DNA from: Limnobacter sp.
GTDB taxonomy: Bacteria > Pseudomonadota > Gammaproteobacteria > Burkholderiales > Burkholderiaceae_B
NCBI GenBank assembly: GCA_012032215.1
Contig: JAAURO010000034.1
Span: forward strand, 1-10,186
Direction of reading: 5' to 3'
Length of the DNA: 10,186 nucleotides
The notes below the pieces were generated by a model that worked only from the letters and a program-made list of their open reading frames with translations, made no database searches and was not told the DNA's origin. The position numbers and the translations under genes were made by a program. This document shows, piece by piece, positions 7,407 to 10,186 of the stretch (the first letter of the stretch is position 1; each line of letters starts with the position of its first letter).

Positions 7407-7965
7407 ATGCACACCTCTACACACATTGTTGGTTTTTCTGGCAGCCTGCGCAAAGCCTCTACCAACCAGGGTTTGGTGCGCGCGGCAAAAACAACTTGCC
7501 CGAAGGGGTTACTCTGGAAATTGCCGACATTTCCAGATTGCCTTTTTTTAATTCAGATCTGGCCGAAACCCCCGAGGTGGTACAGCAGTTTTTAAGTTAC
7601 AACTTGAAAAAGCCGATGCCTTGTATTTAGGCAGCCCCGAATACAACTATTCGTTTACTCCCGCCCTGAAAAATGCGCTGGACTGGGCCTCGCGCTACCA
7701 AGACAACGCTTTGCTGAAAGGCAAGGCCGTGGCCATAGCCAGCGCGGGTGGCGGCATGGGTGGTGCGCGGTCGCATTATGCCTTGCGCCAGGTGCTGGTT
7801 TATCTGGATGTGCACCCCGTAAACAAACCTGAAGTGTTTGCTCTGGCCTTTGGCGATGCCTTTAACGAAAACGGCGATGTGGTGAGCGACAAACTTCAAA
7901 GCCAGGTGAAAGAGCAGGTCGCTGCGTTGGTAGAGTTAAGCCGTAAGCTGCGAAGTGGCGGTTAA
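7407..7965 (+). pseudogene. NADPH-dependent FMN reductase family (ChrR/YieF-like), two apparent frameshifts
   Basis: The start is well supported: GGAG lies 6 nt before the ATG at 7407. Frame 1 gives GFSGSLRKASTNQGLVRAA, the FMN-phosphate loop. The frame then shifts at an A5 run (7487-7491), continues as NNLPEGVTLEIADISRLPFF to SYNL, and shifts again near G7606. It then reads EKADALYLGSPEYNYSFTPA and on through LKNALDWASRY and AGGGMGGARSHYALRQVL to the stop at 7965. GSPEYNYSFTPALKNALDW is the family hallmark for flavin binding. Restoring one A and one G gives a normal protein of about 187 residues. Such flavoproteins reduce quinones, chromate or azo compounds with NAD(P)H. Both breaks are single-base losses in short homopolymers and the rest is well conserved, so assembly or sequencing error is as likely as true inactivation. 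Confidence 0.85.
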
Positions 7966-8013
7966 GCGGCCAAACGAAACTGACAAGCGAAGCCAGGTCA
8001 CGTGGGGTTTGTT

Positions 8014-8044
8014 GCTGCCATTTGCACGGTTTGCGGCGGCTTTT
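8014..8044 (+). terminator. Weak candidate terminator after the FMN reductase gene
   Basis: GCTGCC (8014-8019) can pair with GGCGGC (8035-8040), with one G-U pair and a 15-nt loop, followed by TTTT. The stem is short and the loop large, so this is marginal. It lies directly before the tRNA promoter. Confidence 0.25.
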
Positions 8045-8046
8045 GC

Positions 8047-8076
8047 TTGACGCGGACTGTGCTTGGCCCTTATAAT
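8047..8076 (+). promoter_or_regulatory. Sigma-70 promoter of the tRNA operon
   Basis: TTGACG (8047-8052) and a perfect TATAAT (8071-8076) are separated by 18 bp and followed by a GC-rich discriminator (tcggcctc), as expected for a stringently controlled stable-RNA promoter. Transcription would begin near 8083, about 67 nt before tRNA-Arg. Confidence 0.85.
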
Positions 8077-8149
8077 TCGGCCTCTTCTTTGGCTGTTCTG
8101 GCCTAGGAAGATGCCCCAACCGTGGCGAAAGCAGATAGAATCGTGTTTT

Positions 8150-8226
8150 CTGCCCATAGCTCAGTTGGATAGAGCAACGGCCTTCTAAGCCGTAGGTCGC
8201 ACGTTCGAATCGTGCTGGGCAGGCCA
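8150..8226 (+). tRNA. tRNA-Arg (anticodon TCT)
   Basis: The cloverleaf folds fully. The acceptor stem ctgccca (8150-8156) pairs with tgggcag (8216-8222). The D stem is gctc/gagc. The anticodon stem acggc/gccgt carries loop cttctaa with TCT at 8184-8186. The T stem gcacg/cgtgc carries loop ttcgaat. The discriminator is G8223 and CCA is encoded (8224-8226). It reads AGA codons (and AGG by wobble). It is the first gene of a two-tRNA transcript with tRNA-His 15 nt downstream. Confidence 0.97.
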
Positions 8227-8241
8227 GTGATTTTCCCCAGT

Positions 8242-8318
8242 GGCGGGGTTAGCTCAGTTGGTAGAGCAACGGATTGTGATTCCGTCGGTCGTGGGTTCGA
8301 GCCCCATACCTCGCCCCA
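8242..8318 (+). tRNA. tRNA-His (anticodon GTG)
   Basis: The acceptor gcggggt (8243-8249) pairs with acctcgc (8308-8314), with one G-U pair. The extra G-1 at 8242 opposes C73 at 8315, the identity feature of tRNA-His. The anticodon stem acgga/tccgt carries loop ttgtgat with GTG at 8276-8278. The T stem is gtggg/cccat with loop ttcgagc. CCA is encoded (8316-8318). It is cotranscribed with tRNA-Arg and followed by an intrinsic terminator. I found no second copy of its 3' end downstream that would mark an integrated element. Confidence 0.97.
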
Positions 8319-8324
8319 AGAATT

Positions 8325-8364
8325 AAAGGACTTAGCCACGCATGTGCCGCTAGGTCCTTTTTGT
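8325..8364 (+). terminator. Intrinsic terminator of the tRNA operon
   Basis: AAAGGACTTAGC (8325-8336) pairs with GCTAGGTCCTTT (8349-8360), a 12-bp stem with one G-U pair. The loop can itself form a short inner stem (cac/gtg). A T-run at 8358-8362 continues into gtt. It lies 7 nt after the CCA of tRNA-His. Confidence 0.9.
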
Positions 8365-8401
8365 TAGCAAGTTGATCAGGGGTTGCCTAGGTTTACCAAA
8401 A

Positions 8402-8436
8402 CACCCCCGAAACAAAGCATGTATTCATCGGGGGTG
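8402..8436 (-). terminator. Hairpin downstream of the small secreted protein gene
   Basis: CACCCCCGA (8402-8410) and TCGGGGGTG (8428-8436) form a perfect 9-bp GC-rich stem with a 17-nt loop. On the minus strand it is followed by TTTTGG. It lies about 30 nt beyond the stop of the minus-strand gene at 8468, so it is its probable terminator, though the T-tract is short. Confidence 0.55.
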
Positions 8437-8467
8437 CACAGTTTAAGCTATTGGCCAGCAGCCCTTA

Positions 8468-8734
8468 TCACTTGGCGTTTAATATTTTTTTAAATCTAGC
8501 ATTAAACTCCTTTGCGTTAATTTTGCCGGCTTTATACAGAAGCTTTAATACGCCTATTTTTAGTTGTTCTAAGTTTGTTAAACCACGCCCCGCTTGAGTA
8601 CTTGCCAAATCGGCATCTGACATAAACTGCACTGCGGCAACTTGAGATTGTGAAGCAGTTTGTTCAGCGGCTGCCGCATTCAAGCCATAGGCTGCCAAAA
8701 TACCGCACACTACCATGCTAAAAGTTTTTTTCAT
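8468..8734 (-). CDS. Small exported protein with SHOCT-like C-terminus
   Basis: The protein is 88 residues. The ATG at 8734 is preceded by AAGGA with a 7-nt spacer, so it is preferred over an in-frame upstream ATG at 8770. Residues 1-23 form a signal peptide (MKKTFSMVVCGILAAYGLNA, then AAA) with probable cleavage before EQ at 24. A short linker is followed by FMSDADLASTQAGRG (38-51), similar in shape to the D-x-x-L...G motifs seen near the start of some exported or leader-bearing small proteins. The C-terminal segment 54-86 (NLEQLKIGVLKLLYKAGKIN, then AKEFNARFKKILN) matches the SHOCT pattern: two short amphipathic helices around a G-x-I turn, then EF and basic residues. This segment is strongly cationic. 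SHOCT domains are usually cytoplasmic or C-terminal add-ons and their role is unclear. An alternative is a cationic secreted peptide. I do not recognise the gene itself. Confidence 0.75.
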   Translation of the reverse strand: MKKTFSMVVCGILAAYGLNAAAAEQTASQSQVAAVQFMSDADLASTQAGRGLTNLEQLKIGVLKLLYKAGKINAKEFNARFKKILNAK

Positions 8735-8770
8735 GAGTTTTTCCTTGTTGATTAAAAAAGCGTATTGCAC

Positions 8771-8942
8771 CAGAGCGTGAATACAAAAGGGCTGGACTGG
8801 CAGAAAAAATTACGAACCATCCAAGTTTTAAGTGATTAATTAATTGCTTTGGTTCCCGGTTTGTGTGGTTTGCCGCAAAAAAAGCAGGGGTTCGCAAGCC
8901 CAGCCTGGCGCCCTGGGGAAGTGCCGTGTGGTTCTAACCGGT
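8771..8942. other. Gene-free spacer before the short repeat copy
   Basis: This holds the upstream region of the small secreted protein gene. No convincing -35/-10 pair, RNA gene or reading frame is seen. It includes a small AT palindrome around ttaattaa near 8834-8845. Confidence 0.4.
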
Positions 8943-9060
8943 ATGGCTGAAAAACTATAATGTGGCATATTTTTTCGGTTCTTTCTTGCCATGGTGCGAA
9001 AGCACCATGGTTTGCGCACAAGACCGCGCCGACTATGCCATATTACATTTTTCCCGCTAT
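8943..9060. repeat. Short copy of the dispersed inverted-end repeat (MITE-like)
   Basis: The ends 8943-8969 and 9034-9060 are imperfect 27-bp inverted repeats with 21 matches. Inside them, CGGTTCTT (8976-8983) can pair with AAGACCG (9020-9026) with one bulge, and a perfect central hairpin lies at 8989-9010, so the whole element can fold as one long interrupted hairpin. The last 33 bases equal 283-315 of the long copy. TATGG occurs at both outer edges (8942-8946 and 9058-9062) and could be a 5-bp target duplication. However, part of it (tat at the right end) is also present in the long copy, so the true boundaries are uncertain. Confidence 0.8.
8989..9010. other. Perfect 9-bp hairpin with GAAA loop at the centre of the short repeat
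   Basis: CCATGGTGC (8989-8997), GAAA (8998-9001), GCACCATGG (9002-9010). On the plus strand this is a stem closed by C-G with a GNRA tetraloop, a very stable RNA or single-strand DNA fold. No T-tract follows, so it is not a standard terminator. Confidence 0.8.
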
Positions 9061-9201
9061 GGTAAGCAACAAATTACTGACAGTGACACTGGGTGTAAAA
9101 ATTACAAAAAAGGTTCACTCTAAATTTTTCCCTGGCTAATCATTTTGCTTTTTTGCCATGCAGGTGTTAATTTGCCTGCGTTTTTTACCCATGGAATTTT
9201 T
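9061..9201. other. Gene-free leader region before the small plus-strand reading frames
   Basis: This AT-rich stretch precedes the ATG at 9202. It presumably holds the promoter for the downstream frames, but no pair of hexamers stands out. Confidence 0.3.
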
Positions 9202-9429
9202 ATGAGCATCTCTGTTTCAAAATCGCAGCAAAATCAGGTGGATGCGCCTGTTTTTGCAAGGCGTTCTCTCAACCCTCCCAATACTTTTAAATCGCTCCTG
9301 TGCGCTGTTTTGCTCGCAACCACCGGTGCAGCATACACACTGGCACGTGAATTCCAGCAACAGGTTGGTAATGGAATCCGCCCCAAACGCAATCGCCCCA
9401 AACGGAACAGCTCCAAGCCCTTATACTGA
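9202..9429 (+). CDS. Hypothetical protein, possibly the N-terminal part of the next gene
   Basis: The frame has 75 codons. The ATG at 9202 is preceded by TGGA about 6 nt upstream. The N-terminus is Ser/Gln-rich (MSISVSKSQQNQVDAPVF), followed by one hydrophobic segment, FKSLLCAVLLATTGAAYTLA (about 28-47). After QQQVGNG the frame becomes a basic, repetitive sequence (RPKRNRPKRNSSKPLY) that looks out-of-frame. The neighbouring frame starts at 9371 inside this overlap and reads more like real protein. Removing one G of the GG at 9373-9374 would join the two into a single protein of about 245 residues. I do not recognise a family. Either a true short protein or a frameshifted N-terminus is possible. 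Confidence 0.45.
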   Translation: MSISVSKSQQNQVDAPVFARRSLNPPNTFKSLLCAVLLATTGAAYTLAREFQQQVGNGIRPKRNRPKRNSSKPLY

Positions 9430-9946
9430 TTCTCAATCGGCACCAAATTGCAGGATAGAAGAGTATCGTACTCCCCTTGCTGTAGCATCTACGTGTGCCG
9501 TTTTTGCTGGAGCTGTAATTAGTGGTTTGGGGGCAATAATCGCAGTGGTTGGGCCATACATACGGAGTTGCGAACTCCCGAACCAGGGCACACCTCTCAG
9601 GAATACTTTAATGCATCCTAGCATTCCAGGGATAGCTATTGCTACCGTAGGAGGGATGGTTACCGCAGCTGCTGGTATAGTTCTCTCCACCACGCAAAAC
9701 TATGAACAGGTGCAAATATGCCCAGAAGGTTTACCCGATGGTGCTTCGCCTTTCCCAGGGTCTCAAGGGCCTTCTGAACAATTGCCTCCTGTTGGGGCCG
9801 GGCAAGCGCCTCTGCCCTTGGGGTCTGCTGCCAGTCAACCGCCGTTGGCCACTGAGCCCTTGGGCGATTCAGATTCATCGGCATTGCCGCCCGGCGCTCA
9901 CAAACCCCCAAGCTACAATGAGGATTATTCTGGAGATGAAAAATGA
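9371..9946 (+). CDS. Unrecognised proline-rich membrane protein ending in a PPSY motif
   Basis: From the ATG at 9371 the product is 191 residues; only a weak CAGG lies upstream. Residues 34-64 and 86-107 are two strongly hydrophobic, Ala/Gly-rich segments (VFAGAVISGLGAIIAVVGPY; IAIATVGGMVTAAAGIVL), joined by about 20 polar residues. The tail (about 118-191) is rich in Pro, Gly and Ser and acidic at the very end, with KPPSYNEDY at 178-186, which contains a PPxY motif. Such motifs bind WW domains in eukaryotes; in a bacterial protein this may be chance in a proline-rich tail. The gene may be the continuation of the frame at 9202. No family is recognised and no function is proposed. It ends 27 nt before the convergent fumarase gene. 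Confidence 0.6.
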   Translation: MESAPNAIAPNGTAPSPYTDSQSAPNCRIEEYRTPLAVASTCAVFAGAVISGLGAIIAVVGPYIRSCELPNQGTPLRNTLMHPSIPGIAIATVGGMVTAAAGIVLSTTQNYEQVQICPEGLPDGASPFPGSQGPSEQLPPVGAGQAPLPLGSAASQPPLATEPLGDSDSSALPPGAHKPPSYNEDYSGDEK

Positions 9947-9973
9947 ACGGCGGTCATCATTGCTAAACTGCCT

Positions 9974-10186
9974 TTAAGCCGGGTTGGATTTCAATCCGGC
10001 AATTTCCTGAATTTTTACCTGCCATTCTTTAGGCCCGGTGTTGTGCACCGATTGCCCGGTGCTGTCTACCGCCACAGTAACCGGCATGTCCTGAACTTCA
10101 AATTCATAAATGGCTTCCATGCCCATGTCTTCAAAGGCCACCACTTTGGAGTGGGTAATGGCTTTGGAAACCAGGTAGGCAGCACC
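9974..10186 (-). CDS. fumA: Class I fumarate hydratase, C-terminal fragment (continues past window)
   Basis: The last 70 residues of the protein are present, ending at the TAA at 9974-9976. The fragment reads GAAYLVSKAITHSKVVAFED, then MGMEAIYEFEVQDMPVTVAV and DSTGQSVHNTGPKEWQ, which is the typical C-terminus of the [4Fe-4S] class I fumarases. These interconvert fumarate and malate in the TCA cycle. The rest, including the cluster-binding cysteines, lies to the right of the window, so iron-sulfur dependence is inferred from the family. The gene converges with the membrane-protein frame ending at 9946. A 9-bp hairpin covers its last codons. Confidence 0.93.
   Translation of the reverse strand, partial: GAAYLVSKAITHSKVVAFEDMGMEAIYEFEVQDMPVTVAVDSTGQSVHNTGPKEWQVKIQEIAGLKSNPA
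9978..10000. terminator. Hairpin over the fumarase stop, possible shared terminator
   Basis: GCCGGGTTG (9978-9986) pairs with CAATCCGGC (9992-10000), nine pairs with one G-U and a 5-nt loop. On the plus strand it is followed by aatttcctgaattttt, on the minus strand by ttaaagg. Neither side has a strong T-tract, so it is only a candidate terminator between the convergent genes. Confidence 0.35.

Noticed and set aside
8242..9973. Integrated element using tRNA-His as attachment site
   Set aside because: No integrase gene and no second copy of the tRNA 3' end seen in the window.

Overview
The window looks like chromosomal DNA of a betaproteobacterium, most likely Burkholderiales. The basis is the protein families present (ComEC/Rec2, TatD-type hydrolase, DUF2062 protein, class I fumarase) and the moderate GC content. 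A Limnobacter-like organism would fit, but that is a guess from general resemblance, not a search result.

Layout. Positions 1-315 hold a long copy of a dispersed repeat with inverted ends. A minus-strand block runs from 6660 down to 414: a TatD-family metal hydrolase, the ComEC DNA-uptake channel, then a circularly permuted ATP-grasp protein, an alpha-E protein and a small lipoprotein. The last three are tightly spaced and probably form one operon with its own promoter in the 107-bp gap after comEC. A DUF2062 membrane protein starts only 15 bp from tatD and runs the other way (6676-7239). Next comes an NADPH-dependent FMN reductase gene (7407-7965) whose reading frame is broken twice by apparent single-base losses in homopolymers. 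A strong promoter (8047-8076) then drives tRNA-Arg(TCT) and tRNA-His(GTG), closed by a clear intrinsic terminator.

From 8365 to 9973 the sequence is accessory in character. It holds a small secreted protein with a SHOCT-like C-terminus (minus strand), a 118-bp short copy of the repeat with a near-perfect central hairpin capped by GAAA, and an unrecognised proline-rich membrane protein that ends in a PPSY motif and may be split from its N-terminus by a frameshift. The window ends inside the C-terminus of a class I fumarate hydratase on the minus strand.

The most unusual items are the two-copy inverted-end repeat, one copy of which carries a 197-bp extra segment exactly at the base of the central hairpin; the SHOCT-like secreted protein and the PPxY membrane protein beside the short copy; and the ATP-grasp/alpha-E operon that continues into a lipoprotein. 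No complete new defence or mobile system is visible.
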